Shown here: positions 1-8,820 of the stretch, in pieces | How positions within the stretch are numbered: the first letter of the stretch is position 1 | How the letters are laid out: each line of letters starts with the position of its first letter | Assembly: GCF_000830005.1 (NCBI RefSeq) | Contig: NZ_CP010407.1 | Span: 8,630,001-8,694,000, forward strand | From: Streptomyces vietnamensis | GTDB taxonomy: Bacteria > Actinomycetota > Actinomycetes > Streptomycetales > Streptomycetaceae | Reading direction: 5' to 3' | Length of the DNA stretch: 64,000 bases | The notes under the pieces: generated by a model | Seen by the model: the letters and a program-made list of their open reading frames with translations, nothing else | What the model was told of the DNA's origin: nothing | Database searches by the model: none | Made by a program: the position numbers and the translations under genes

Positions 1-1007
1 TCGACGCCATCCCCTTCGCCCAGTACCTCGCGGTCGACGTCGCCCTCTACGCCATCGCCGCCGGCCGCCCCCGCCGCGAGGCCTGGCGGGCGCTCCTGCT
101 CGCCCTCGGCCTGCTGGTCGTCTACCTGGCGGTCCGTCTGCTCGCCGGCTGGAGCGCCGGCACCACGGGCACCCTCGCCGTCGCCCTGACCGCCCTGGTG
201 GCCTGGCTCCTCGGCCGCTCGGAAGGGCAGGCCAGGGAGTACGCGGAACGGAGCCGAGCCCAGGCCACCGAGCAGGCCGTCACCACCGAACGCCTCCGGA
301 TCGCCCGCGAGATGCACGACACGGTCGCCCACAGCATCGGCATCGTCGCCCTCCAGGCCGGTGCCGCCCGGCGCGTCATCGCGACCCAGCCCGAGGCGGC
401 CCGCCAGGCCCTCGCCGAGATCGAGACGGCGAGCCGCGAGACCCTCGCGGGCCTGCGCCGGATGGTCGGTGCCCTGCGCACGACGGATCCGGAGGCCGAG
501 GCAGGGTCCGAGGCGGATCCGGCCGGCACCCCCCGTACGACGGCAGCCGCCGGCCGTACCGCGACCGCCACCGAACTCCAAGGCCTCCCCGAGATGCCCG
601 GACTCGCCGCCCTCGACCGGCTCGCCGAACTCACCGGGAACGCCGGCGTCCGGGTCGCCCTCCGCCGGGTCGGAGCCCCCTGCCCGCTTCCCCCGGACAT
701 CGACCTCTCCGCCTTCCGGATCGTCCAGGAGTCCGTGACCAACGTCGTACGGCACTCGGGCGCCGACTCCTGCACGGTCACCGTGGACCAGCGCGACCCC
801 GAGACCCTCGCCGTCACCGTCGAGGACCGCGGCCGCGCCCCCGGCCACGCGCGCGTGAGCCCCGGACCGGGCTCCGGCTACGGCCTGACCGGCATGCGGG
901 AGCGCGTCGCCGTACTGCACGGAGAGTTCACCGCGGGACCCCGCCCCGGCGGCGGCTTCCGCGTCACCGCCCGCCTGCCCGTACCCACAGGAGCCACCAC
1001 CCGATGA
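1..1007 (+). CDS. Sensor histidine kinase, NarL/DesK type (5' end outside window)
   Basis: The reading frame is open from base 3, so the gene begins before the window and only its last 334 codons are seen. The visible part starts with hydrophobic membrane segments, then an HisKA_3 dimerisation helix in which the sequence REMHDTVAHS (about bases 309-338) holds the phospho-accepting histidine. A HATPase_c domain follows, with the N-box around VQESVTNVVRHS and a G-box GSGYGLTGMRERV. It would sense a membrane or external signal and phosphorylate the response regulator that follows. The stop overlaps the next start as ATGA, so the two are translationally coupled. The signal is unknown. Confidence 0.93.
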   Translation, partial: DAIPFAQYLAVDVALYAIAAGRPRREAWRALLLALGLLVVYLAVRLLAGWSAGTTGTLAVALTALVAWLLGRSEGQAREYAERSRAQATEQAVTTERLRIAREMHDTVAHSIGIVALQAGAARRVIATQPEAARQALAEIETASRETLAGLRRMVGALRTTDPEAEAGSEADPAGTPRTTAAAGRTATATELQGLPEMPGLAALDRLAELTGNAGVRVALRRVGAPCPLPPDIDLSAFRIVQESVTNVVRHSGADSCTVTVDQRDPETLAVTVEDRGRAPGHARVSPGPGSGYGLTGMRERVAVLHGEFTAGPRPGGGFRVTARLPVPTGATTR

Positions 1008-1684
1008 GCCAGACCACCGTCGGACAGCCGGTCCGCGTCGTCCTCGCCGACGACCAGCCCCTGGTGCGCACCGCGCTCCGGATGGTCATCACCGACACCA
1101 CCGACCTCGTCGTCGCCGGCGAGGCGGCGAACGGAGCGGAGGCCGTCCGTCTCGTCGAGGAGACCGGCGCCGACGTCGTCGTGATGGACCTGCGGATGCC
1201 CGGCACGGACGGCATCGAGGCCACCCGGATCATCACCGAGGGCCCCACCGGCACCCGCGTCGTCGTCCTCACCACCTTCGACGACGACGACCACGTGTAC
1301 GCGGCGCTCCACGCGGGCGCGTCCGGATTCCTCGTCAAGGACATGGCCCTGGACGACATCCTCGCCGCCGTCCGCGTCGTCGCCTCCGGCGACGCCCTCA
1401 TCGCGCCCAGCGTCACCCGGCGCCTCATCAAGGAGTTCACCGACCGCCCCAGGAGCGCGCCCGCCGCACCGCCCCGTCGCGTCGAGGGGATCACCGACCG
1501 CGAGCGCGAGGTCCTCACCCTCGTCGGGCGCGGCCTGTCCAACACCGAGATCGCCGCCGAACTCCACATCAGCATCGCCACCGCGAAGACCTACGTCACC
1601 CGGCTGCTCGCCAAGCTGGACGCCCGCGACCGCGTACAGCTCGTGATCATCGCGTACGAGACGGGCCTGGTCTCGACCACCTGA
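1004..1684 (+). CDS. Response regulator, NarL/LuxR family
   Basis: A 226-residue DNA-binding response regulator and the cognate partner of the overlapping kinase. The receiver domain fills about residues 10-125; the acidic pair ADD near residue 16 and VVMDLRMPG near residue 62 supply the phosphorylation site Asp62, and the conserved Lys lies in FLVKDMALDD. The C-terminal LuxR-type helix-turn-helix (about 155-220) has the usual TDREREVLTLVGRGLSNTEIA pattern followed by ISIATAKTYVTRLLAKL. It starts at an ATG inside the kinase stop codon. The target genes are not identifiable here. Confidence 0.95.
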   Translation: MSQTTVGQPVRVVLADDQPLVRTALRMVITDTTDLVVAGEAANGAEAVRLVEETGADVVVMDLRMPGTDGIEATRIITEGPTGTRVVVLTTFDDDDHVYAALHAGASGFLVKDMALDDILAAVRVVASGDALIAPSVTRRLIKEFTDRPRSAPAAPPRRVEGITDREREVLTLVGRGLSNTEIAAELHISIATAKTYVTRLLAKLDARDRVQLVIIAYETGLVSTT

Positions 1685-1797
1685 CTGCTCCGGCGGCGCT
1701 CACACGATCCGGTGATCCACTCGCGAGCCGCCGGCCGGACCGCCCCGGACCGCTTGGATGGAGGAGACCCATCCGGTCCGTCGAGAGAGAGCCGCCC

Positions 1798-2301
1798 ATG
1801 GCGAACACCTGGCTGCCGCCCGCCGAGTACGTCGACACGCTGCCGAGAGCGACGGCGTACGCCTGCCTCTACTTCACCGACACAGCCGGCCGCCCCTTCC
1901 AGCTCCGGGCCACCTACCAGACCCGGCAGTGGCAGTGGCCCGGCGGCAACATGGACCCGGGGGAGACCCCCTGGGAGACCGCCGTGCGCGAGTGCCGGGA
2001 GGAGACCGGGCTCGTCTTCACCGGCGAGCCGCGCCTCCTCGCCGCCCACTTCGTCACGGACCGGGGCGAGGACTGGCCGGCCAACCACATCGGCTTCATC
2101 TTCGACGGCGGCGAGCTGACGGACGAGCAGATCGCCGCCGTCGTCCTCGATCCGGAGGAGCACAGCGAGTACCGCCTGCGCACCCTGGACGAGTGGGAAC
2201 GGGAGATGCACCCGCGCGAGTTCGCCCGCCTCGTCGAGATCGACCGGGCGCGGAAGACCGGGGCGACCGTGTACGTGGAGACCGGCGCCACCGGAGCGTG
2301 A
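1798..2301 (+). CDS. NUDIX hydrolase
   Basis: A 167-residue protein with a complete NUDIX box, G-x5-E-x7-REUxEExGU, visible as GNMDPGE, then RECREETGL at about residues 44-66. Family members cleave nucleoside diphosphates linked to another moiety; the substrate cannot be deduced. The start is the ATG at 1798, preceded by an AGAGAG-rich stretch. It is a single gene and faces the AMIN-like gene across a strong bidirectional hairpin. Confidence 0.9.
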   Translation: MANTWLPPAEYVDTLPRATAYACLYFTDTAGRPFQLRATYQTRQWQWPGGNMDPGETPWETAVRECREETGLVFTGEPRLLAAHFVTDRGEDWPANHIGFIFDGGELTDEQIAAVVLDPEEHSEYRLRTLDEWEREMHPREFARLVEIDRARKTGATVYVETGATGA

Positions 2302-2305
2302 GTGC

Positions 2306-2331
2306 GGGGCCCGTCCGCCGGGACGGGCCCC
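2306..2331. terminator. Bidirectional hairpin between convergent genes
   Basis: A perfect 11-bp stem (GGGGCCCGTCC / GGACGGGCCCC) with a 4-nt loop lies just after the NUDIX stop and before the stop of the oppositely oriented AMIN-like gene. It has no long T-tract, as is usual in high-GC actinobacteria. Confidence 0.8.
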
Positions 2332-2343
2332 GACCATGGGCGG

Positions 2344-2871
2344 TCAGCCCCGGCAGACCACGGGGTGGTGGTGGGCGATGTCGACGACGAACCGCTCCGG
2401 CGAGTGCAGCTGGAAGGTCTTGAACGCGGGCTTGTGGTCGAAGGCGGCTCCGATGGTGACCACGCCCTCGAAGTCGCCGGTCAGCGCGACCCCCTTGAGC
2501 GCGGGCAGATTGATCTTCACGAGCCGGGGGCCGTGATAGACGGACCGGCCGGCGTCGTCGTGGGCGGCGGCGGGGGAGAGCTTGATCTCCAGGAAGAACC
2601 TGCCCGGCAGCGGGACCCTGTTCCCCGATCCGTCGTAGCGCAGTGAACGGACCTGATGGACGGTGACCGGGGGCATCTTCCCCCGGACGTCGATCACGAG
2701 CCGGTCGAAGGTGGTGTGGCCGCCCCAGCGGGTGTTGACGACCAGGGCCGTGGCCGGGGTCGAGGTGCTCCGGGCCGGAGCGTTGGCCGCGCCTGCCGGG
2801 ATCGTGGCGCCGATCCCGGCGGTCAGCAGGATTCCCGCGGCAGCGGCCGCGAGGGTGTGGCGGTGATGCAT
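2344..2871 (-). CDS. Secreted AMIN-like domain protein
   Basis: The 175-residue product begins MHHRHTLAAAAAGILLTAG, a Sec signal peptide with likely cleavage near residue 29. The mature part (VNTRWGGHTTFDRLVIDVRG, then ...ERFVVDIAHHHP) matches the beta-rich AMIN-like proteins common in Streptomyces. These are thought to act at the cell envelope, but no enzymatic role is established. The start at 2871 was chosen because a GGGGGACG ribosome-binding stretch precedes it and the signal peptide begins there. An open frame continues upstream but has no coding character. Confidence 0.8.
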   Translation of the reverse strand: MHHRHTLAAAAAGILLTAGIGATIPAGAANAPARSTSTPATALVVNTRWGGHTTFDRLVIDVRGKMPPVTVHQVRSLRYDGSGNRVPLPGRFFLEIKLSPAAAHDDAGRSVYHGPRLVKINLPALKGVALTGDFEGVVTIGAAFDHKPAFKTFQLHSPERFVVDIAHHHPVVCRG

Positions 2872-2980
2872 GACGTCCCCCAATTTCTGCTGTTCCGGGG
2901 ACAGTGGTGTCACTGGCAGAGACAACCACCACAACCATACGGTTCCACCCGATATGAGGGATATAGGGTAAAAGTTCCTC

Positions 2981-3766
2981 ATGTGCTGGAGTGCGACCGC
3001 CGACCTCTGGGCGGGCCTGGGGATCGGCGCGGTCGGCGTGGTCTCCCTCGCCTCCGTACGCCGCCCCGGGGACGCGCCGCTCGCTGCCCTGCCCCTGCTC
3101 CTCGGCGCCCACCAGCTCGTGGAGGCCGCCGTCTGGCACGCGGGCGGCGGCACCGGGCCCGCCACCCTCGCCTGGGCCGTGATCGCCCTCCCCCTGCTGC
3201 CCCTCTGGGTGCCGCTCGGCGTCCTGACCGCCGCCCGCCCCGCCACCCGGCCGCGCCGGTCGGTGCCGCTCACCGTCGCCGGGCCGCGCTTCCTCGTGCC
3301 GCCCGCCGTCGCCCGGCCGCGCCTGCTCGTGCCGCCCGCCGCCAACCGGTCGCGCCTCCTCGTGCCGTCCGCCGCCGACCGGTTGCGCCTGCTCGTGCCG
3401 CTCGCCGTCGGCCTCGCGACCGCCTCCGTCCTCGCGTACCGGCTCGCCACCCGCCCCGTGTCGGCCGAGACCCGCGGCCACACCCTCGGTTACACCGTCG
3501 ACCTGCCGTACGCGCCGCTGGTCCTCGCCGGATACCTGCTCGCCACCATCGGTGCCCTGCTCCTCGCCCGCGACCGGCTCCTGCGGATCCTCGGGCTCGT
3601 CACCGGCGCCGGAGCGGCCGTCTGCGCCCTCCTGTGGCGCACCGAGTTCGTCTCCACCTGGTGCGCGCTCGCGGCGGTCGCGTCGCTGCTGCTGCTCGTC
3701 TGGGTCCGAAGGCGACCGAGGTCGGATCCGAACCCGACCGTAACCCGACGGCCTCTCAGTAGTTGA
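2981..3766 (+). CDS. DUF6629 family membrane protein
   Basis: A 261-residue polytopic membrane protein beginning MCWSATADLWAGLGIGAVGV, the hallmark N-terminus of DUF6629. Around seven hydrophobic segments are visible, and LLGAHQLVEAAVW near residue 50 is a conserved helix. Its function is unknown. The region between the third and fourth helices holds five consecutive 11-residue units (pattern R-x-R-L-L-V-P-x-A) encoded by a 33-bp tandem repeat, an unusual loop expansion. It is divergent from the AMIN-like gene. Confidence 0.85.
   Translation: MCWSATADLWAGLGIGAVGVVSLASVRRPGDAPLAALPLLLGAHQLVEAAVWHAGGGTGPATLAWAVIALPLLPLWVPLGVLTAARPATRPRRSVPLTVAGPRFLVPPAVARPRLLVPPAANRSRLLVPSAADRLRLLVPLAVGLATASVLAYRLATRPVSAETRGHTLGYTVDLPYAPLVLAGYLLATIGALLLARDRLLRILGLVTGAGAAVCALLWRTEFVSTWCALAAVASLLLLVWVRRRPRSDPNPTVTRRPLSS
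3248..3412 (+). repeat. In-frame 33-bp tandem repeat, five units
   Basis: Five adjacent 33-bp units inside the DUF6629 gene encode variants of R-x-R-L-L-V-P-x-A-x-x. The first and last units are the most diverged. The repeat keeps the reading frame, so copy-number changes would alter loop length without breaking the protein. Confidence 0.85.
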
Positions 3767-3773
3767 CCAGGGC

Positions 3774-3986
3774 ATGAAGAAGCGCAGCATGCTCGCCATC
3801 GCCTCCCTCGCCGCAGGCGTCGTCACCGCCCTCGTCACCCCGCCGCCGCAGGCCAGCGCCGCCGACAACCCCCTCGGCGGCGCCACAGGCCTCCTCCAGG
3901 AGGACGAGACCGCGCACGTCCTCCACGAGACCGTCCAGGGCGCCGAGGGCGCCCTCCAGAACCAGCAGGGCGGCGGACTGCTCTGA
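3774..3986 (+). CDS. Small exported protein
   Basis: A 70-residue product with a clear Sec signal peptide (MKKRSMLAIASLAAGVVTAL, cleavage near ASA-AD at residue 29). The mature peptide of about 40 residues is acidic and Gln/Gly-rich (VLHETVQGAEGALQNQQGGG). No enzyme motif is seen. It starts 7 bp after the DUF6629 stop and is followed by a strong terminator, so the two may be co-transcribed. The family is not recognised beyond small secreted Streptomyces proteins. Confidence 0.7.
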   Translation: MKKRSMLAIASLAAGVVTALVTPPPQASAADNPLGGATGLLQEDETAHVLHETVQGAEGALQNQQGGGLL

Positions 3987-4006
3987 CCCCGTGTCCCAGG
4001 TGGCGA

Positions 4007-4044
4007 CCGGTGCCCCGCGTTCCCCACGGATCGCGGGGCACCGG
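4007..4044 (+). terminator. Hairpin terminator after the small exported protein
   Basis: A perfect 13-bp stem, CCGGTGCCCCGCG paired with CGCGGGGCACCGG, encloses a 12-nt loop 20 bp after the stop codon at 3986. Confidence 0.75.
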
Positions 4045-4110
4045 CATGCCGTGACCCGGTAGGAGGCGGCCCGTGCGCGCGCCGTGTGTGACTAATGACA
4101 GGATGTCCCC

Positions 4111-4611
4111 ATGAGCAACGAGAACGTTTACTTCGACATCACCATCAACGACGAGCCCGCGGGCCGCATCACCTTCAAGCTGTTCGACGACGTCGTCCCG
4201 AAGACGGCCGAGAACTTCCGCACGCTCGCGACCGGCGAGAAGGGCTTCGGCTACGCCGGTTCCCCGTTCCACCGCGTCATCCCGAACTTCATGCTGCAGG
4301 GCGGCGACTTCACCCGGGGCAACGGCACCGGCGGCAAGAGCATCTGGGGCGAGAAGTTCGACGACGAGAACTTCAAGCTGAAGCACGACCGCCCGTTCCT
4401 GCTCTCGATGGCGAACGCGGGCAAGAACACCAACGGCTCGCAGTTCTTCATCACCACGGTCGTCACCGACTGGCTCGACGGCAAGCACGTCGTCTTCGGC
4501 GAGGTCGTCGAGGGCCAGGACCTGGTCAAGAAGATCGAGTCCCTCGGCTCCGCCTCCGGCGCCACCAAGGCCACCATCAAGGTCGACAAGTCCGGCATCG
4601 TGCAGGCCTGA
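4111..4611 (+). CDS. Peptidyl-prolyl cis-trans isomerase, cyclophilin type
   Basis: A complete 166-residue cytoplasmic cyclophilin that catalyses prolyl cis-trans isomerisation during protein folding. The active-site signatures are all present: [15 protein letters not shown] (catalytic Arg and hydrophobic pocket), [17 protein letters not shown] and [12 protein letters not shown]. There is no signal peptide. It is monocistronic, with hairpins before and after it. It is equivalent to the housekeeping PpiA/PpiB enzymes of Streptomyces. Confidence 0.97.
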   Translation: MSNENVYFDITINDEPAGRITFKLFDDVVPKTAENFRTLATGEKGFGYAGSPFHRVIPNFMLQGGDFTRGNGTGGKSIWGEKFDDENFKLKHDRPFLLSMANAGKNTNGSQFFITTVVTDWLDGKHVVFGEVVEGQDLVKKIESLGSASGATKATIKVDKSGIVQA

Positions 4612-4665
4612 TCGCCTTCGCGATCTGAGTGAGGGCCCGGTGCCCTCGCTCGCCCACCCGGCCGG

Positions 4666-4702
4666 GGCGGGGAACGCGGTCCCACGGACGCGCGTCCCCG
4701 CC
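4666..4702. terminator. Imperfect hairpin between ppi and NmrA-type gene
   Basis: GGCGGGGAACGCG pairs with CGCGTCCCCGCC apart from one bulged base and is placed between convergent genes. A smaller 6-bp hairpin (GAGGGC/GCCCTC) sits just upstream at 4631-4647. Confidence 0.6.
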
Positions 4703-4713
4703 TTCGCCGCGTC

Positions 4714-5550
4714 TCAGGCGAAGGCGAGCGCGTTCCGCTCCGCCCACGCCGAGAAGGGCCGAGGCGCCCGCCCGAGCACCCGCTCCACGTCGGGGCTCAC
4801 CCGCCGCTCGTTCGCGCGGGGTTCGCCCATCACCGACAGCATCCCGTCGACGGCCTCCTCCGGCAGGAACCGCACGAGCTGGGCCCGGGCCTCGCTCGCG
4901 CTCTGCGCCACGAACTCCACCGGAGCACCCAGCGCGCCGGCGAGCGCCCGCACCTGTTCGCGCGGCGAGACCGCGACCGGGCCGGTCAGGACGTACGTCC
5001 GCCCGGCATGCGCCGGGTCGCGCAGCGCGGCGGCCGCGACCTCGGCGATGTCCGCCGGATCCACCACCGGCAGCGCCACATCGGCGAACGGCGCCGTGAC
5101 GGTACGGGCGGAGCGCACCGGCTCGGCCCAGAGGAAGGCGTTGGACGCGAAGCCGCCGGGCCGCAGCACCGTCCACTCGACGCCCGACTCCCGTACCGCC
5201 GTCTCGAACGCGCGCAGGATCTCGTGCGACACCGAACCGGTCCGCGTCCCCACCAACTGCGAGGACTGGAACACGATCCGCCGCACTCCGCAGGCCACCG
5301 CCGCCGCCACGATCTCGCGCGGACGCAGCTCGTCCCCGAGCCCCGCGACGAGCAGGTACACGGCCTCGGCACCCTCGAACAGCCCCTTGAGGCCGTCGAC
5401 ATCGGCCAGGTCGCCCTGCCGGTGCGTCACACCGGCGGGCAGGCCCTCGGCCGGACGGCGGCTCACCGCCGTGACCTCCTCGCCGGCCGCGGCCAGCAGC
5501 TCCACCAGCGGACGTCCGACGTTTCCGGTCGCTCCGGTCACCACGATCAC
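4714..5550 (-). CDS. NAD(P)H-binding NmrA-type oxidoreductase
   Basis: A 278-residue atypical short-chain dehydrogenase. The N-terminal VVTGATGNVGRPLVELL is the Rossmann GxxGxxG dinucleotide-binding motif, followed by VYLLVAGLGDELRPREIVAAA and a C-terminal region typical of NmrA/HSCARG and quinone-oxidoreductase-2 proteins. It probably binds NADP(H); the substrate is unknown. The start is the GTG at 5550, which has GGAGGGG at 7 nt spacing, rather than upstream codons. It stands alone between terminators. Confidence 0.88.
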   Translation of the reverse strand: MIVVTGATGNVGRPLVELLAAAGEEVTAVSRRPAEGLPAGVTHRQGDLADVDGLKGLFEGAEAVYLLVAGLGDELRPREIVAAAVACGVRRIVFQSSQLVGTRTGSVSHEILRAFETAVRESGVEWTVLRPGGFASNAFLWAEPVRSARTVTAPFADVALPVVDPADIAEVAAAALRDPAHAGRTYVLTGPVAVSPREQVRALAGALGAPVEFVAQSASEARAQLVRFLPEEAVDGMLSVMGEPRANERRVSPDVERVLGRAPRPFSAWAERNALAFA

Positions 5551-5679
5551 AGCTGTTCCCCTCCAGGGAATCCAGGGAGTCCATGGCGGAGCGCGAGCGC
5601 CCCGCCGTCTTCGTGACCTCATCCTGGAAGGGGAACTGGCCATCTCCTGGCCAGTTTCAGGAGCCGATTCTCCCCGGGG

Positions 5680-5928
5680 TCACTCCTCCTCGCCGAAGCG
5701 CCGCTGGAACTTGGCGATCCGGCCCTCGGAGTCCACGGTCCGCGCCGTGCCCGTGTAGAACGGGTGGCTCTCGGAGGAGATCTCGACGTCGATCACGGGG
5801 TACGTGTTGCCGTCGTCCCACTCGATGGTCCGGTCGCTGGTCGCGGTGGACCGGGTCAGGAACGCGTACCCCGCCGAGCGGTCGCGGAACACCACGGGGC
5901 CGTACTCGGGCTGCTTGTCCTTCTGCAC
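5680..5928 (-). CDS. rpmE2: 50S ribosomal protein L31, type B (zinc-free paralogue)
   Basis: An 82-residue type B L31. The body [20 protein letters not shown] and [20 protein letters not shown] is characteristic, and none of the cysteines that bind zinc in type A L31 is present. Such C-minus paralogues replace zinc-containing L31 when zinc is scarce and are often under Zur control; I see no clear Zur box here. It starts at GTG 5928 with GAGGAGGAC just upstream. It is not clustered with other ribosomal genes. Confidence 0.95.
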   Translation of the reverse strand: MQKDKQPEYGPVVFRDRSAGYAFLTRSTATSDRTIEWDDGNTYPVIDVEISSESHPFYTGTARTVDSEGRIAKFQRRFGEEE

Positions 5929-6054
5929 GTGTCCTCCTCGGGCTGCCGCCCTGGCTCGTCCGGCCGCCTGATCGGCGCGGCACCACCCAGCCTCCCCGCG
6001 CCCACGGCCCCCGACCAGCGCCACGCGCCCGACCGGGTGACGGGCCGGGAAGGC

Positions 6055-8622
6055 TCAGTCGCCGTCCGCCCACCGTGCCGCGAGCAGCAACGCGATGTCG
6101 TCCGGCCGGGACGTGGCCGCCCGGGCCTCCCGGATCAGCCGGTCGGCCGCCTCCGCGAGCGGCAGCGAACCGGTCGCGGCGAAGGCGTGGCTCAGCCGCT
6201 CGATCCCCTCGTCGATGTCGCGGCCCGGCCGCTCCACCAGGCCGTCCGTGAACAGCGCGAGGACGTCCCCGGGCGCCAGCCGCAGCCGCGTCACCGGGTA
6301 CGAGGCCCGGGCGTCGACCCCCAGGACCATCCCGCCCGCCAGGTCGACCGACTGCGTCGTCCCGTCCGGCCGCCGCAGCAACGGCTGCGGATGCCCTGCC
6401 CGCACCGCCCGCGCGTCGCCCGTCTCCGGATCGAACAGTACGTAGCAGCAGCTCGCGAACTGCCCCGGGTCCAGGTCGATCAGGAGCCGGTTGGTGCCCC
6501 GCATCACGTCCTGCGGGCGATGGCCCCCCAGCGCGAACGCCCGGACGGCGCTGCGCAGCTGCCCCATGGTGGCCGCGGCCGCCACGCCGTGCCCCTGCAC
6601 GTCACCGATCACCAGGGCGAGCCGCCCCTGATCCGTCTCGATCACGTCGTACCAGTCGCCGCCCACGTCCATCCCCTGCGTGCCCGGCAGGTAGCGGCCC
6701 ACCGTGTCCACCCCGTCCCGCACCGGCAGCCGGTGCGGGAGCAGCGCGTCCTGCAGTCCCCGCGCGACCGCCGACTCCGTGTCGTACCGCTGCGCCCGCT
6801 CCAGGGCCTGGGCGATCAGCCCCGCGAGCGCCGTGAGGACCGTCCGCTCCTCCGGGCTGAAGCCGCGCGGCTCGTCGAAGCCGAGGATGCAGGAGCCCAC
6901 CGGCCGGCCCGAGGCGATCAGGGGGAGGAAGGCCCGCGCGCCCGAGTGCGCGTCCATCGGGAGGTCGGGATACGCCCGGCTCAGCTGCTCCATGGACTCG
7001 AAGAAGAGCGGCCTGCCGGTCGTCAGGGTCTCCACGCCCGGCAGCCGGGTGTCCAGGGCCACCCCGTCGAAGGGTTCGAGGAATCCCGGCGGGAATCCCG
7101 TCTCCCATGCCAGGTAGAGGCGCCGGTCGCTCAGCAGGTAGATCGCCAGCTGCCGCCCGCCGAACGCCGGCAGCAGCTCCTCCGTCACCACCGCCGACAC
7201 CTGGCGTGCCGTCACCGCCTCGGAGAGCGCGATCGCCAGGGCCACCGGCCGGTACAGGGCCGCCGCCCGGTCGCCGGCTGCGGACAGGACGTCGTCCGTC
7301 CTGCGGGTGTGCGCGTCGTCCGGCGCGTGCCGGGCCGGATTCTCCTCCGGGACCAGCACCATCGTCACCCCGTCCCGACCCGGGTGGAGCGAGACCGACA
7401 GCCACCGGCCCCGTTCCGGACGGGCCAGGAAGCGCACCGGTTCGCCGGAGAGCAGGGAGGCGCGCAGCTGCTCCTCGTGGAAGGGGTGACCGAACCAGGG
7501 CAGCGCCTCCCACAGCGTCCGGCCCGCCAGCGCCCCGCGCGGCCGGCCCAGGAGCTGCTCGGTGCGCTCGTTGACGTACGTGACGCGGCCGAGCCGGTCG
7601 ATCGCCAGGATCGCCCGCGGCAGCCGGTCCGTGGCGTCCGAACCGACCAGACCCGTACCGAGGTCCACGAGCGTGCCTTCGAGCCGCCCGCCGCCCGGAG
7701 GGCCCGTCCCCGGCGCGGTCCGTCGTGCCCGCGCGGACACCTCGAGCAGGTGCAGGCCGCCGTCCGGGCCCTTCAGCCGGATCCTGCGGACCGGCGGCCG
7801 CCCGTCCGCCCCCGTGGCCTGCCGGGCCGCCGCCCACAGCGCGTACCCGTCCTCGGGATCGAGGAGGGACGTCAGCACCTCGATCGAGCAGGGCGAGACG
7901 GCTCCCGTCCCGAGGATGGCGAGGAGTCCGTCGTCCAGCGTGACCATGCCCGTGTCCAGGTCCCAGGCGAAGGAGCCGAACCGGACCGGCGGTCCCGAAC
8001 CGGTGGGCAGCTGCACGCACACCGGGTCGCCGGGCCACTCGACCTCCGTCCCCTGCCGGGCCAGGTCGGCCAGGGCCTCGCCGAGGCGGAGCGCGCCCCG
8101 CGTCATCCGGCTCCGGTCCCGGGCGTCCACGGGTACCCCCGGGCTCGGCGCCCGCAGCGCCACGAGAACGCCGAAGCGCTCACGGCCGGCGGTCACCGGC
8201 GCGTACAGCGAGGCGAACGGGAACGGCAGGCTCGCGACCAGCTGGGGGAACCGCCGCATGGCCTCCTCGACGTCGGGCAGGTGGACGGACTGCCCGGATC
8301 GGTGGGCCTCCGCGACGGGGAACGGCCGGTTCGCGTGCATCCGCCACCACGGACGGAACAACGGCCCCGGCAGCCCCACCAGGACCGCGAGCCGCAGCAG
8401 CCCAGGGGTCCCGGAGCGCAGGTACACCCCGCCCGCGTAACCGCCGACCTCCTCCACCGTCGCCAGTGCGGCCTCCGCGAGGGCCCACGTCAGCGCGCCG
8501 GAAGCGGGCCCGTCGTCGGCTCCGTTCCCGGACGGACGCCCGGTGCCGCCCGCCGGGCCGGGGCCGGACGCGCCGTGCGAGGTCACACAGCCAGCATGCG
8601 CCCGAGGTGAAAGCACCCGCAT
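6055..8622 (-). CDS. GAF/PAS-SpoIIE family protein phosphatase
   Basis: A multidomain cytosolic PP2C-type serine phosphatase of about 855 residues. In order: an N-terminal GAF-like region, two PAS-like regions (one containing RAILAIDRLGRVTYVNERTE), a second GAF domain, and a C-terminal SpoIIE/PPM domain with the metal-binding motifs DVGGDWYDV, GDVQGHGVAAAATMGQLRSA, LFTDGLVERPG and PDDIALLLAAR. Such proteins dephosphorylate anti-sigma-factor antagonists in partner-switching. ATG 8622 has AGGGG at 5 nt; GTG 8586 is an alternative. The frame stays open far upstream by chance. No anti-sigma partner is adjacent. Confidence 0.9.
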   Translation of the reverse strand: MRVLSPRAHAGCVTSHGASGPGPAGGTGRPSGNGADDGPASGALTWALAEAALATVEEVGGYAGGVYLRSGTPGLLRLAVLVGLPGPLFRPWWRMHANRPFPVAEAHRSGQSVHLPDVEEAMRRFPQLVASLPFPFASLYAPVTAGRERFGVLVALRAPSPGVPVDARDRSRMTRGALRLGEALADLARQGTEVEWPGDPVCVQLPTGSGPPVRFGSFAWDLDTGMVTLDDGLLAILGTGAVSPCSIEVLTSLLDPEDGYALWAAARQATGADGRPPVRRIRLKGPDGGLHLLEVSARARRTAPGTGPPGGGRLEGTLVDLGTGLVGSDATDRLPRAILAIDRLGRVTYVNERTEQLLGRPRGALAGRTLWEALPWFGHPFHEEQLRASLLSGEPVRFLARPERGRWLSVSLHPGRDGVTMVLVPEENPARHAPDDAHTRRTDDVLSAAGDRAAALYRPVALAIALSEAVTARQVSAVVTEELLPAFGGRQLAIYLLSDRRLYLAWETGFPPGFLEPFDGVALDTRLPGVETLTTGRPLFFESMEQLSRAYPDLPMDAHSGARAFLPLIASGRPVGSCILGFDEPRGFSPEERTVLTALAGLIAQALERAQRYDTESAVARGLQDALLPHRLPVRDGVDTVGRYLPGTQGMDVGGDWYDVIETDQGRLALVIGDVQGHGVAAAATMGQLRSAVRAFALGGHRPQDVMRGTNRLLIDLDPGQFASCCYVLFDPETGDARAVRAGHPQPLLRRPDGTTQSVDLAGGMVLGVDARASYPVTRLRLAPGDVLALFTDGLVERPGRDIDEGIERLSHAFAATGSLPLAEAADRLIREARAATSRPDDIALLLAARWADGD

Positions 8623-8633
8623 CCCGGCCCCTG

Positions 8634-8705
8634 CACGTGACGGGCCCTCGACCCCGGAACGTGACGGGTCCCCGACCCCGGGACGTGACGGATCCCGGCC
8701 CCGAC
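8634..8705 (+). repeat. 24-bp tandem repeat, three units
   Basis: Three consecutive 24-bp units, each containing ACGTGACGG followed by a GACCCCGG-like tail, lie between the divergent SpoIIE-type phosphatase and the alpha/beta hydrolase. A partial unit precedes them near 8620. They occupy the shared upstream region and could bind a protein. Confidence 0.75.
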
Positions 8706-8820
8706 ACGCTCCCGCGCGCCCCGGGCGACGGTGTTGACCCCACGCGTCCGTGCCGTCACACTCGGTCGTCGACCGCCGCCATCGGCGCGCGGCGCCACGA
8801 CCTCGCGAGCAGGGGGCACG

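Noticed and set aside
3248..3412. CRISPR-like array
   Set aside because: Units are adjacent without spacers and lie in frame within a coding gene, so this is a minisatellite.
2096..4027. 643-codon minus-strand frame
   Set aside because: Low-complexity translation antisense to NUDIX, DUF6629 and the small exported protein.
5764..8610. 948-codon plus-strand frame antisense to the phosphatase
   Set aside because: Arg/Gly/Pro-rich translation without domains; a shadow of the real gene on the other strand.
8634..8705. CRISPR-like array or replication iterons
   Set aside because: Only three imperfect units without spacers and no cas or rep genes nearby.
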